DNA of 33,846 nt, from contig JAQXRG010000029.1 of assembly GCA_029218405.1 (NCBI GenBank), positions 1 through 33,846 of the forward strand, in the 5' to 3' direction. Below are positions 18,235 to 26,316 of the stretch, one piece after another. Below the pieces are notes generated by a model, which was not told the DNA's origin, did no database searches, and saw only the letters and a program-made list of their open reading frames with translations. Origin of the DNA: Bacteroidales bacterium. GTDB lineage: Bacteria > Bacteroidota > Bacteroidia > Bacteroidales > Bacteroidaceae. How positions within the stretch are numbered: position 1 is the first letter of the stretch; every line of letters starts with the position of its first letter. Both the position numbers and the translations under genes were made by a program.

Positions 18235-19089
18235 ATGCAAATCTCAACTTTACAAGTGGTTCTCGATGCTACCCAGAAAATCGACGTTGCGAACCTGTTG
18301 GAACGCCTGCTCACGTGGGGCATGGAAGTCGGTAAAGACATTATCGGCGCCATCCTCATCTATGTGGTCGGACGTTTCATCATCCGGCAGATTACGCGCC
18401 TGATTAGCAAGATTCTTGAGAAGCGCAAGCTGGAAATCAGTGTGCAGACCTTCCTGAAGAGCCTGCTCTCGCTGCTGCTCAACCTCATCCTCGCCTTCGC
18501 CATCATCGGCAAGCTGGGAGTGGAGACCACCAGCTTCGCCGCTTTGCTGGCATCGGCCGGTGTCGCCATCGGTATGGCGCTCTCGGGCAACCTTTCCAAC
18601 TTTGCCGGTGGATTGATTATCTTAGTTTTCAAGCCCTTCCGTGTGGGTGACTACATTGATGCCGTAGGCGGTGCCAGCGGTACGGTGAAGGAAATTCAGA
18701 TTTTCCATACCATTTTGGGCACTCCCGACAACCGTGTCATCTTCGTGCCGAACGGCGCGTTGAGCAGCAATGCGGTGACCAACTACAGCAAGGAGGGCCT
18801 GCGCCGCGTCGATTTCAGTTTCGGCGTGGAGTACGGGGCCGACTTCCATCAAGTGAAGCAGGTGCTGGGCGACATTATCGCTGCCGATAGCCGTGTCCTG
18901 CAGACCCCTGAACCGTTCATCGCCTTGGGCGAGCTGGCTGCCAGCAGCGTGAACATCACCGTACGCGTGTGGGTGAAGGCGGCCGACTACTGGGACGTGA
19001 AGTTCGGACTGACCCAGGCGGTCTATGACACCTTCAACGAGAAGGGCATCTCGTTCCCCTTCCCGCAGCTGACGATTCATCAGGGCTGA
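18235..19089 (+). CDS. mscS: Small-conductance mechanosensitive channel (MscS family)
   Basis: MscS channels open under membrane tension to release solutes in hypo-osmotic shock. The 284 residues match E. coli MscS (286). Visible are TM1 (about 32-52), TM2 (about 76-94), the pore helix TM3 with the Gly/Ala pattern LLASAGVAIGMALSGNLSNFAGG, then the beta domain (PFRVGDYIDAVGGASGTVKEI, VFVPNG-like IFVPNGALSS) and the C-terminal alpha/beta domain. The start ATG at 18235 lies 25 bases after the Sua5-type gene. It ends the operon and is followed by a terminator. Confidence 0.95.
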   Translation: MQISTLQVVLDATQKIDVANLLERLLTWGMEVGKDIIGAILIYVVGRFIIRQITRLISKILEKRKLEISVQTFLKSLLSLLLNLILAFAIIGKLGVETTSFAALLASAGVAIGMALSGNLSNFAGGLIILVFKPFRVGDYIDAVGGASGTVKEIQIFHTILGTPDNRVIFVPNGALSSNAVTNYSKEGLRRVDFSFGVEYGADFHQVKQVLGDIIAADSRVLQTPEPFIALGELAASSVNITVRVWVKAADYWDVKFGLTQAVYDTFNEKGISFPFPQLTIHQG

Positions 19090-19114
19090 GGCAATGTCCT
19101 TTTTTAAAGTTTGG

Positions 19115-19144
19115 CGGGGATTCTTGGGAATCCCCGTTTTTTTT
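19115..19144 (+). terminator. Terminator after mscS
   Basis: CGGGGATTC (19115-19123) pairs with GAATCCCCG (19128-19136) around TTGG, followed by eight Ts. The leftward helicase gene ends at 19155, so it sits between two converging genes. Confidence 0.93.
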
Positions 19145-19154
19145 ACCTTCGCTG

Positions 19155-21170
19155 CTATTTCTCCTTCTTTTTCTTCTTCCGCAGCTCTTTCGCGATGCGG
19201 TACTGGAGGGCCGCCTCGTGTGGCTTGCCCGCCTGTTCCAACGCCTCGCCGAAACAGTCGTGCGCGCCGGGGTGGTCGGGCTTCAGGCTGGTCGCCTTGT
19301 CCAGGTCGGCCAGTGCCCCTTCCGTATCACCCGTGTACAGGCGCAGCTTTCCCCGGTTATAGACCGCCTTGAACGCCTTGGGTTGCAGTTGCACGGCCCG
19401 GTTCAGGCAGTGCGCCGCCTCGTCGGTACGCCCGTCGTTGAACAGCGTCACCCCTTTCCGCACCCAGGCGTCCACATAGCCGGGATAGAGGGCGATGGCC
19501 TTGTCGAAGTTGGCGATGGCCGCCCGTGTGTCGTGTGCTTCCGTTACGCAGACGTTGCCCATCTGGTAGTACTCCCGGGCATAGCCTTCCAGCTGCCGCC
19601 GCTGCTGGGCCAACTGTTCCTTCAGTTGCCGGTTCTCTTCCTTCAGCCGGGTGATGATGCTCAGCTTCTTCCGGATGAAGCGCTGGATGAGGGGCTTCTC
19701 GATGTCGTAGCGGGCGTGGATGGCCCGGAAGAAGTGGCCCAGGAAACCGCTGAAGTCCGTTGCGTCGAAGGCCTTGACCGCTGCCACGTATTCCACATCG
19801 GCCTGCGCCGTCTTCATGGCCCGGTCGAAAGCCTGCCGGTCGTTGAAGCTGCGCGCGAAGTTCACGATGTCCTGCCGCACGAAGATGTCCGTCCGGCTGA
19901 CGGGCCGTTTCAGTCGGATGCCGTCGAGCGAGGTGCAGCGGCTCAGCGCCACGTACGCCTGTCCGCCGGCGAACACACCCCCTGTAAAGTCGATGACCGC
20001 CCGCGTGAAGGTCAGTCCCTGGCTTTTGTGCACCGTGATGGCCCAGGCCAGCCGGATGGGGAACTGGGTGAAGGTGCCCAGCTCCTCCTCTTCGATTTTT
20101 TTCTCCTCCTCGTTGTAGTGGTAGCGCAGGTTGCGCCAGGTTTCCTTCTCCACGTCGAACAGGCGTCCGTCCTCCGACTCGATGTGGAGGATGTCCTTAT
20201 CGTCCATGCCTGTCACGATGCCGAGCGTGCCGTTCACCCACCGTTTCCTCAGGTCGTTCTTCACGAAGATAACCTGTGCACCCAGCTTCATCTCCAACTC
20301 CATCTGCGTGGGCAGGCTGTTTTCCGGAAACTCGCCCTGGATATCCCCCTTCAGGACGACCGCTTGTCCGTCAAGGGCGGCCAGCCGCCGCTCGTTGATG
20401 CTGTCCACCGTGTCACGGCGTGTGGCCAGCGTGACGTAGAGGTCCTTGGTCAGCGACGGCTCTTCGCCGGGAGCCACCCGTGTGTTCAGCAGCTGCAGGT
20501 CCGCCGGTCCGAGCGTGTTGTTCCGGATACGGTCCAGTACCCCCACGAACACCGGGTCGCGCTGGCGGTACACCTGCGTCAGTTCGATGGCCACCAGCTC
20601 CATCTCCTGGAACACGCGGGCGGAGAAGAAGAACGGGTTGGGGTAGAAACGGTTCAGGATGTCGCGCTGGTCGGTCGTCACCACCGGCTCCAGCTGATAG
20701 ACATCGCCTACCAGCAGCAGCTGCTTGCCCCCGAAGGGCTCGCGCAGGTTCTTCGAATAGACGCGGAGCACCTTGTCGATGAAGTCGATGATGTCCGCCC
20801 GTACCATCGAGATCTCATCGATGATGACCAGCTCGATGTTCTCGATGAGCTTCCGGTGGTCCGCCGAATACTTCAGCGTGTTCTGCAGCCGTCTGCCGCT
20901 GAGGCTGTAGTTCGGGTCGTCGGGCAGTAGCGGATGGAACGGCAGCTTGAAGAAGCTGTGCAGGGTGCTTCCGCCCGCGTTGATGGCGGCGATGCCCGTC
21001 GGGGCCAGCACCACGTGCTTCTTCTTCACCGTCTGGCAGACATACTTCAGGAAGGTCGATTTACCCGTACCGGCCTTCCCCGTCAGGAAGACCGACTGGT
21101 GGGTGTACTGGATGAGTTTCAGGGCGTTCTGGAACTCCTCGTTGTGGGTGTCGATGGTTGCGAGGTTCAT
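19155..21170 (-). CDS. Pif1-like SF1 helicase with C-terminal TPR domain
   Basis: The 671-residue protein has a superfamily 1B helicase core: Walker A GKAGTGKS (31-38), LAPTGIAA, IIDEISM, LVGDVYQLEPV, TQVYRQRD, and the C-terminal motifs AITVHKSQGLTF and YVALSRC. This matches Pif1/RecD-like helicases, which unwind 5'-to-3'. After about residue 450 comes a linker and coiled coil (KEENRQLKEQLAQQRRQLE), then about four TPR repeats (540-660) that should bind proteins. The C-terminus is a Lys-rich tail. ATG at 21170 is preferred to GTG at 21191, because the promoter -7 box at 21200-21207 would leave no leader for the latter. The substrate is unknown. Confidence 0.9.
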   Translation of the reverse strand: MNLATIDTHNEEFQNALKLIQYTHQSVFLTGKAGTGKSTFLKYVCQTVKKKHVVLAPTGIAAINAGGSTLHSFFKLPFHPLLPDDPNYSLSGRRLQNTLKYSADHRKLIENIELVIIDEISMVRADIIDFIDKVLRVYSKNLREPFGGKQLLLVGDVYQLEPVVTTDQRDILNRFYPNPFFFSARVFQEMELVAIELTQVYRQRDPVFVGVLDRIRNNTLGPADLQLLNTRVAPGEEPSLTKDLYVTLATRRDTVDSINERRLAALDGQAVVLKGDIQGEFPENSLPTQMELEMKLGAQVIFVKNDLRKRWVNGTLGIVTGMDDKDILHIESEDGRLFDVEKETWRNLRYHYNEEEKKIEEEELGTFTQFPIRLAWAITVHKSQGLTFTRAVIDFTGGVFAGGQAYVALSRCTSLDGIRLKRPVSRTDIFVRQDIVNFARSFNDRQAFDRAMKTAQADVEYVAAVKAFDATDFSGFLGHFFRAIHARYDIEKPLIQRFIRKKLSIITRLKEENRQLKEQLAQQRRQLEGYAREYYQMGNVCVTEAHDTRAAIANFDKAIALYPGYVDAWVRKGVTLFNDGRTDEAAHCLNRAVQLQPKAFKAVYNRGKLRLYTGDTEGALADLDKATSLKPDHPGAHDCFGEALEQAGKPHEAALQYRIAKELRKKKKKEK

Positions 21171-21199
21171 GGTTGGGTCAGTGCTTGTCACGTAGAAGG

Positions 21200-21207
21200 C
21201 AAAGGTA
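21200..21207 (-). promoter_or_regulatory. Promoter -7 box for the Pif1-TPR helicase
   Basis: Read leftward, TACCTTTG matches TAnnTTTG and lies 29 bases before the ATG at 21170. No good -33 element was seen. Confidence 0.6.
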
Positions 21208-21276
21208 GGATAATTTCTGATAACTCCTTCGGCTGTGCCGTTGTTTTTTTACCGCTCTTGCGAAAAACCGGATGTT

Positions 21277-22137
21277 TCATTCGGGAAAGGTGAGGACGAA
21301 GGTGACCGGGTAGCCGCCGACCGGTGTGTCCGCCAGGGCCAACTGTCCGCCCAGTGTCACCATCAGCTGCCGGGAGAGGGACAGTCCGATGCCAGAGCCG
21401 GTGCGCTTGGTCGTGAAGAAAGGGATGAACATCTCGCGCGCCGTTTCGGCGGGAATGGGGCGGCCGTTGTTGCTCACCTGTAGTCCGTTGTCCCAGCGGA
21501 AGTCCACCTCGGTGGCACCGGCCTCCTGGGCGTTCTTCAGCAGGTTCATCAACACCTGGCGCAGCATGCCAGGATCGGTGGTCAGGTGCAGGTGGGCGGG
21601 TACGCCGGTGTGCCATTGCAGAGAGGGGTAGAGGGCCTTGAGGCTGTCGATGAACGGCAGCAGCGGCACGTCACCGGGCAGCGGTTCCTGCAGTTGGGTC
21701 AGTTTGCGGTAGCTGTCGATGAAGGCGGACAGGCCCGTGCTGGTTTCGTAGATGGCGCGGATGCCTTCCTCGTAGGGCGTTCCTTGCAGGTCGGGTTGTT
21801 GGAGGTAGGCCTGACTGATACTGACGATGGGCGTGGTGGCGTTCATGATTTCGTGGGTCAGCACGCGGGTCAGCTTCTGCCACGACTCCACCTCGTTCTG
21901 GGCCACTAACGTGCCGGCTTCCTTGCTCAGTTCGTTCAGGGTCCGCTGCAGGGCCCGCTCGCTGGCGAACAGTCCCCTGACGGGCAGCTGGAAGGTGAAG
22001 TCACGGTTGTGGATGGCTTCGCGCATCAGGTGCACCCGGAGGTGCAGGCGCCGCAGGAGGCGGTAATGGCAGACAGCCGCCAGCCCTCCTGTCAGCAGTG
22101 CCGTGCCGATGACGGTCAGTAGGAGAGTGGTGTTCAT
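21277..22137 (-). CDS. Short membrane histidine kinase
   Basis: The 286-residue protein has one N-terminal membrane segment (about 4-24), a linker, then the H box LTHEIMNATTPI with His95. The catalytic ATPase domain follows: N box LMNLLKNAQEAGA, a degenerate G1 box (SNNGRPIP instead of DxGxG), F box FIPFFTTKRTGSGIG and G2 box GIGLSLSRQL. It resembles the NtrB-like kinases that pair with NtrC-family regulators in Bacteroidetes but lacks a large sensor domain. The frame is open to 22437, but that extension covers the regulator gene; ATG at 22137 gives a 4-base ATGA overlap with the regulator stop, so the two are translationally coupled. The signal is unknown. Confidence 0.9.
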   Translation of the reverse strand: MNTTLLLTVIGTALLTGGLAAVCHYRLLRRLHLRVHLMREAIHNRDFTFQLPVRGLFASERALQRTLNELSKEAGTLVAQNEVESWQKLTRVLTHEIMNATTPIVSISQAYLQQPDLQGTPYEEGIRAIYETSTGLSAFIDSYRKLTQLQEPLPGDVPLLPFIDSLKALYPSLQWHTGVPAHLHLTTDPGMLRQVLMNLLKNAQEAGATEVDFRWDNGLQVSNNGRPIPAETAREMFIPFFTTKRTGSGIGLSLSRQLMVTLGGQLALADTPVGGYPVTFVLTFPE

Positions 22138-22667
22138 GGGCGCGGTGGTTTGTTCAGTTTGGCATACAAGGTCTGCCGGGTGATGCCCAACAGTTCGGCG
22201 GCCCGGCTGCGGTTGCCGTGGCATTTCTCCACCACTTTGCGCACGTGGGCGGTCTCTACCTGTTCCAAGGGCACAATCTCGCGGCTCGCGTCCACTGCGT
22301 CCTTCAGCGTGCGGATGAGTTCGTCGTTGTCCCAGGGCTTGGTCACGAAGTCCGCCGCCCCGCTTTTCAGTCCTTTCACCGCCAGTTTCACGTCGGCGTA
22401 CGCTGTCACCAGCACCACCGGAATGTCGGGATGCCATTTGTGGAGGGTGCGGAGCCAGAACAGGCCTTCCTCGCCCGAGTTGACACCCAGCGTGAAGTTC
22501 ATGTCGAGCAGGATGACCTCCACCGCTTCCTGCTGGAGGGTGGTCAGAAGACGGTCGGGGTCGGACAGGAGGATGACCTGTCCGAACGTGCCGCCGAGAC
22601 AGATTTTGGCGGCCGTCAGCAGGGCAGGATTGTCATCGACGACCAGAATAGTACCGTATGTTGCCAT
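22134..22667 (-). CDS. Response regulator, REC + Fis-type HTH (NtrC-like without AAA+ domain)
   Basis: The 177-residue product has a receiver domain (1-125) with acidic pocket Asp11-Asp12, phospho-acceptor Asp55 (ILLDMNF), Thr88 and Lys110. The stretch around LFWLRTLHKWHPD and AYADVKLAV looks like Bacteroidetes NtrC-family receivers. A linker of about ten residues leads straight into a Fis-type helix-turn-helix (LEQVETAHVRKVVEK, GNRSRAAELLGITRQTLYAKL, 134-173). The AAA+ ATPase that lets NtrC proteins activate sigma-54 is absent, with no frameshift remnant. ATG at 22667 is chosen because the receiver begins there (MATYGTILVVDD). It is divergent from an ABC exporter-type pair and likely controls it (inference). 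Regulators such as RegA/ActR have the same layout. Confidence 0.92.
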   Translation of the reverse strand: MATYGTILVVDDNPALLTAAKICLGGTFGQVILLSDPDRLLTTLQQEAVEVILLDMNFTLGVNSGEEGLFWLRTLHKWHPDIPVVLVTAYADVKLAVKGLKSGAADFVTKPWDNDELIRTLKDAVDASREIVPLEQVETAHVRKVVEKCHGNRSRAAELLGITRQTLYAKLNKPPRP

Positions 22668-22696
22668 TTCGTGTGCGGATAGATGGTTTCGGGGTG

Positions 22697-22704
22697 CGAA
22701 AGTA
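22697..22704 (-). promoter_or_regulatory. Possible -7 box for the regulator-kinase pair
   Basis: Read leftward the bases are TACTTTCG, one mismatch from TAnnTTTG. It lies 29 bases before the ATG at 22667. Confidence 0.4.
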
Positions 22705-22741
22705 GTGAAAGATTTCCATTCGGTCAAGCCGCTGGGGCGAA

Positions 22742-22781
22742 TGTATGATAATCATCCACCTTTCTGTATGATTTTCATACA
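22742..22781. promoter_or_regulatory. Two matching 17-bp palindromes, putative regulator operators
   Basis: Site 1 (22742-22758) is TGTATGATAATCATCCA and site 2 (22765-22781) is TGTATGATTTTCATACA. Site 2 has perfect 7-base arms (TGTATGA/TCATACA) around TTT; site 1 has one arm mismatch. They are 23 bp apart start to start, about two helical turns, and lie 50 bp upstream of the ABC gene's -7 box. A dimeric Fis-type HTH protein, such as the adjacent regulator, would be expected to bind such sites. Confidence 0.6.
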
Positions 22782-22807
22782 ATCCCCTGTAGGGACCCTG
22801 CCCGTCC

Positions 22808-22838
22808 ATTGCCCTTTTCTGCCTTTGTCTTACCTTTG
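22808..22838 (+). promoter_or_regulatory. Promoter of the ABC transporter pair
   Basis: The -7 box TACCTTTG is at 22831-22838, with ATTG at 22808-22811 as the -33, spacing 19. The leader to the ATG at 22867 is about 22 bases. No sigma-54 GG-N10-GC pattern was found here. Confidence 0.72.
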
Positions 22839-22866
22839 CCGCCGTCAAAACAAAACAGACCGTACA

Positions 22867-23550
22867 ATGATACACATTGAAAACCTGACGAAAGTCTTCC
22901 GCACGTCGGAAGTGGAGACCCTTGCCCTGAACGGCGTCAGCCTTCGGGTGGAAGCAGACGAGTTTGTCGCCGTCATGGGGCCTTCGGGGTGTGGCAAGTC
23001 CACCCTGCTGAGCCTGCTCGGCCTGCTCGACACTCCTACCGGCGGCCGTTATTGGCTCGACGGCCGTGAGGTGGGCCGTATGAAGGAGAACGAGCGCACC
23101 CTTTTCCGTCGCGGGCGCATCGGCTTCGTGTTCCAGAACTTCAACCTGATTGATGAGTTGACGGTGGAAGAGAACGTGGACCTGTCACTGAAGTTCCTCG
23201 GCGTTCCGAAGAACGAACGCCGCCAGCGGGTGCTGGAGGTGCTGCGCAAGGTCGGCCTCAGCCAGCGGGCACGGCACTTCCCGCCCCAGCTGTCCGGCGG
23301 CCAGCAGCAGCGCGTCGCCATTGCCCGTGCCGTGGTGGGCCGTCCGAAGCTCCTCCTTGCGGACGAGCCGACGGGCAACCTCGACTCGAAGAACGGGCTG
23401 GAGGTGATGGACCTGCTGTCGCGCCTTCCTGCCGAAGGTACCACCGTGGTCATGGTGACCCACTCCCTGCACGATGCCTCCAAGGCACACCGCGTCATTC
23501 ACCTGTTCGACGGACAGGTGGTGACCGACGAACCGAATGTTGAACAATAA
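22867..23550 (+). CDS. ABC transporter ATP-binding protein (MacB/LolD type)
   Basis: The 227-residue ATPase has Walker A GPSGCGKS (about 38-45), Q-loop FVFQNFNLI, signature LSGGQQQRVAIARA, Walker B LLLADEPTGNLD and the switch His in VTHS. This matches the MacB/LolD/FtsE subfamily, which powers FtsX-fold permeases that move lipoproteins, peptides or drugs out, or transmit force across the envelope. The frame is open much further upstream, but ATG at 22867 follows the promoter and begins the domain directly (MIHIENLTKVF). The permease starts 18 bases downstream. Confidence 0.94.
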   Translation: MIHIENLTKVFRTSEVETLALNGVSLRVEADEFVAVMGPSGCGKSTLLSLLGLLDTPTGGRYWLDGREVGRMKENERTLFRRGRIGFVFQNFNLIDELTVEENVDLSLKFLGVPKNERRQRVLEVLRKVGLSQRARHFPPQLSGGQQQRVAIARAVVGRPKLLLADEPTGNLDSKNGLEVMDLLSRLPAEGTTVVMVTHSLHDASKAHRVIHLFDGQVVTDEPNVEQ

Positions 23551-23568
23551 ACACGTATTGCTTGAACC

Positions 23569-25941
23569 ATGAAAAGTTATTTCCGTTTTCTCTCGCGCCA
23601 TCCGCTCTATACCTTTATTAATGTAGCTGGACTGGCCGTGTCGCTGATGTTTGTCCTGCTCATCGGCGACTATGCCTGGCGGCAGCTCAGCATCGACCGC
23701 TGGCACCGTTCTGCCGACCGCACCTATCTGCTCGCTTCCCAGAACGATACGTTCTCCTGGTTAGAGGCCAGCCACAGCATGGGCCAGCTGTTCCCCGAAA
23801 TCGAACAGACGTGTTGCCTGCAGGCACAGGCCGGAAAGATAAAGGCAGGGGTCCGGGAATTTGTGAATCCTGACGATCCGTGCCTGCTGTTGGCAGATTC
23901 CACTTTCCTCGACATGTTCGATTTCGAACTGGTGGAGGGTGACCGCCGTACGGCGCTCAATGCGCCCGACAAGTGCCTCATCACGGAAACCCTGGCGCGC
24001 GACCTCTTCCCGGACCGGCCGGCCGTGGGGCAGTCGCTTCAGGTGGTGGGCCACCAGACGGTGTATATGGGGCCATCTACCCTCGACTCCACGTTGGCCT
24101 ATACGGTGGCGGGCGTGCTGCGCGACTTCGACCGCACCGTCCTGCCCAACGGCTTGACATGCGTGGTGAACATGCACCGTTTCCCGCAGGTGATGGGCTA
24201 CCGGATGGACAACCACATCCTGGGCTACTCGTCCTGCGGTCCCCTGTACACCTATTACCGGTTCGCGCCGGGGGCTTCTCCCACCGCCCGGCAGGAGGAC
24301 ATGCTGGCCTATCTGCGGCAGCAGGTGCCCATCCTCGGCCTGACCGGCATCCAGCAGGTGCAGCTGGTTCCGCTGACCGACCTGCTCTTTGCCCCGCAGA
24401 ACAAGGGGCACGGCCTGCAGAAAGGCGACAGGCGGCAGCTCTTCATCCTGCTCTCGGCCATGGTGGTGGTCCTGTTCTTTGCCGTCAGCAACTACATCAA
24501 CCTCACTGTGGCTAACACGGGCTTCCGTGCGAAGGAGGTGGCCACCTGCCGCCTGCTGGGCAGCACCACCCGCGAGGTCGGCATCCGGTTCATCCGCGAA
24601 TCGACCTTCCTGGTACTGGTCTCCTTCTGCGGGGGGCTGCTGCTGGCCTTGGCGTTCCAGGACGACCTGCAGACCCTTTTCCAGGGCAAGATTGCCTTGC
24701 AGCACGATGTCAGCGTGGTGTCGGTAGCGGTGTCGGCCGTCTTCGTGCTGGCGTTAGGCATCGTGTCGGGCATCGTCCCCAGCCTGCAGATGGCGCGCTT
24801 CAATCCCATGGACATCGCGAAGGGTACCTTCCGTTTCCGTTCCAAGATGGTGTTGGGCCGGGTCTTCCTCTCCCTACAGAGCGTCATCACCTTCGTCATG
24901 CTGCTGGCGGCACTGGTCATCTTCGTTCAGATTCGCCACTTGGTGTCGGCCCCCCTGGGCTATCACACGAAAAACCTTTTCCAGGTGCGTGCCGATAACA
25001 GCGAGGTGCTGCGTGACCGTCTGAACAGCCTGCCGTTCGTGCAGCGGATAGGTTGTACGGCCGGAACGGGACTGTCGGGCTACTCGGTCTCGATGATGAC
25101 CCGGAAGGACACCGGCGGCCAGGCGCATGTCTTTCTGCGCATGGACCTGGACTCCACCGCGCTCGACCTGTACGGACTGCAGCTGCTGTCCCACCGGGGC
25201 ATCGGCACCTCCGAGGAAGCCTGGTACCTGAACGAGGAGGCGGTGCGCTGCATGGGGATGTCGATGGACGATACGGAGGTGCACTGGGGCGACGGGAAGA
25301 CGGAGCCGGTGGCCGGTGTCTTCCAGGATTTCCACAAGAACCATATTCTTGATGACTACATAGCTTTCCTCATCCGCATCCGGGAAACGGCGAATATCAA
25401 GCATCCGGACTACCTGGTACAGACGGACGGGTCGGCGGAAGCCTTCCAGCAGTTGCGGCAGGTAGTGGCCGAGGCCGACGGTACGGACGAGTCGTTGGAC
25501 TATAAGGTCTGTTCGGTGGAAGCGAACATCGCCAAGGAGTTTGCCGATACGGAGAACATTCTGCACATCATCCTGCTGTTCACCCTCATCGCCCTGCTGG
25601 TTTCTGGCATGGGATTCGTAGGGATGTCGCTCTTCTTCATCCGCCAGCGCAAGAAAGAGATCGGTATCCGGAAGATACTGGGCGGCAGCAGCCGCGAGGT
25701 CATCGTCCGCATGCTCCGCCTGTTCTGCATGCCTGTCCTTCTGTCGTTCGGGGTGTCCGTGCCGCTCTCGGCCTTCCTGCTGGACGGCTGGCTGCAGCAC
25801 TTCAGTTACCGCATCGCCCTGCATCCCTGGATGTTCCTGGCCGTCGGCGCGGTGCTGCTGGGCCTGGCGGTCGTCTCCGTCTTCTTCCAGCTGTGGCGGG
25901 CGGTACGTGCCAATCCCGTAGAGAGCGTGAAGGTGGAATAG
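23569..25941 (+). CDS. FtsX-fold ABC transporter permease (MacB-like)
   Basis: The 790-residue protein has two FtsX modules. The first has one N-terminal membrane helix (about 15-36), a large periplasmic domain (about 40-280) and three helices (about 285-305, 340-362, 380-405). The second has a helix near 430-455, a shorter periplasmic domain, and three final helices (about 665-690, 720-740, 760-780). The sequence before the last helices, RQRKKEIGIRKILGGSSREV, is the typical FtsX coupling segment, and a related one, RAKEVATCRLLGSTTREV, follows the first module. Bacteroidetes commonly encode such two-module permeases next to NtrC-type regulators. The substrate is unknown; no membrane-fusion or outer-membrane channel gene is adjacent. 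Confidence 0.9.
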   Translation: MKSYFRFLSRHPLYTFINVAGLAVSLMFVLLIGDYAWRQLSIDRWHRSADRTYLLASQNDTFSWLEASHSMGQLFPEIEQTCCLQAQAGKIKAGVREFVNPDDPCLLLADSTFLDMFDFELVEGDRRTALNAPDKCLITETLARDLFPDRPAVGQSLQVVGHQTVYMGPSTLDSTLAYTVAGVLRDFDRTVLPNGLTCVVNMHRFPQVMGYRMDNHILGYSSCGPLYTYYRFAPGASPTARQEDMLAYLRQQVPILGLTGIQQVQLVPLTDLLFAPQNKGHGLQKGDRRQLFILLSAMVVVLFFAVSNYINLTVANTGFRAKEVATCRLLGSTTREVGIRFIRESTFLVLVSFCGGLLLALAFQDDLQTLFQGKIALQHDVSVVSVAVSAVFVLALGIVSGIVPSLQMARFNPMDIAKGTFRFRSKMVLGRVFLSLQSVITFVMLLAALVIFVQIRHLVSAPLGYHTKNLFQVRADNSEVLRDRLNSLPFVQRIGCTAGTGLSGYSVSMMTRKDTGGQAHVFLRMDLDSTALDLYGLQLLSHRGIGTSEEAWYLNEEAVRCMGMSMDDTEVHWGDGKTEPVAGVFQDFHKNHILDDYIAFLIRIRETANIKHPDYLVQTDGSAEAFQQLRQVVAEADGTDESLDYKVCSVEANIAKEFADTENILHIILLFTLIALLVSGMGFVGMSLFFIRQRKKEIGIRKILGGSSREVIVRMLRLFCMPVLLSFGVSVPLSAFLLDGWLQHFSYRIALHPWMFLAVGAVLLGLAVVSVFFQLWRAVRANPVESVKVE

Positions 25942-25964
25942 CCGCAAGATGAGGCCGCACGATG

Positions 25965-25996
25965 TTTGCCGGAACGGAAAGATAGTTGTATCTTTG
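25965..25996 (+). promoter_or_regulatory. Promoter of the ACT-PFL operon
   Basis: The -33 box TTTG is at 25965-25968 and the -7 box TATCTTTG at 25989-25996, separated by 20 bases: the best full consensus match in the window. The ATG is at 26031. Confidence 0.8.
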
Positions 25997-26030
25997 CACC
26001 CGCAAAAATCATAATCAAAAGAATACAACG

Positions 26031-26303
26031 ATGAACAGAACGATTATTACAGTAGTAGGGAAGGACACCATCGGCATCATCGCCAAGGTGTGCGTCTATC
26101 TGGCCGAGCACCAGGTGAACATCCTTGACATCTCGCAGACCATTGTGCAGGAATACTTCAACATGATGATGATTGTCGATATGGCCCGCTTGGAGATTCC
26201 TTTCGAGCAGGCTGCGGCCGAGCTGTCCGAGTTAGGACAAGGCATGGGCGTGCAGGTGAAGTGCCAGCGCGAGGAGATTTTCGACATGATGCACCGTATC
26301 TAA
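26031..26303 (+). CDS. ACT domain protein (UPF0237 family)
   Basis: The 90-residue product is a single ACT domain, the small ligand-binding fold used for allosteric control of amino-acid enzymes. The typical [19 protein letters not shown] segment and the [10 protein letters not shown] strand are visible. It matches UPF0237, which is regularly found directly upstream of the PFL/UPF0210 gene, here 13 bases away. The ligand and target are not known; acting on the PFL partner is inference from this conserved pairing. Confidence 0.92.
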   Translation: MNRTIITVVGKDTIGIIAKVCVYLAEHQVNILDISQTIVQEYFNMMMIVDMARLEIPFEQAAAELSELGQGMGVQVKCQREEIFDMMHRI

Positions 26304-26316
26304 ACACACGAAGCGT

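Noticed and set aside
19218-20930. A 570-codon frame antisense to the Pif1-TPR helicase
   Set aside because: It lies wholly within the helicase gene, has no domain or promoter, and is explained by GC-biased third codon positions on the opposite strand.
22783-22866. Sigma-54 promoter for the ABC pair
   Set aside because: No GG-N10-GC core was found. A TACCTTTG box with a properly spaced ATTG is present instead.
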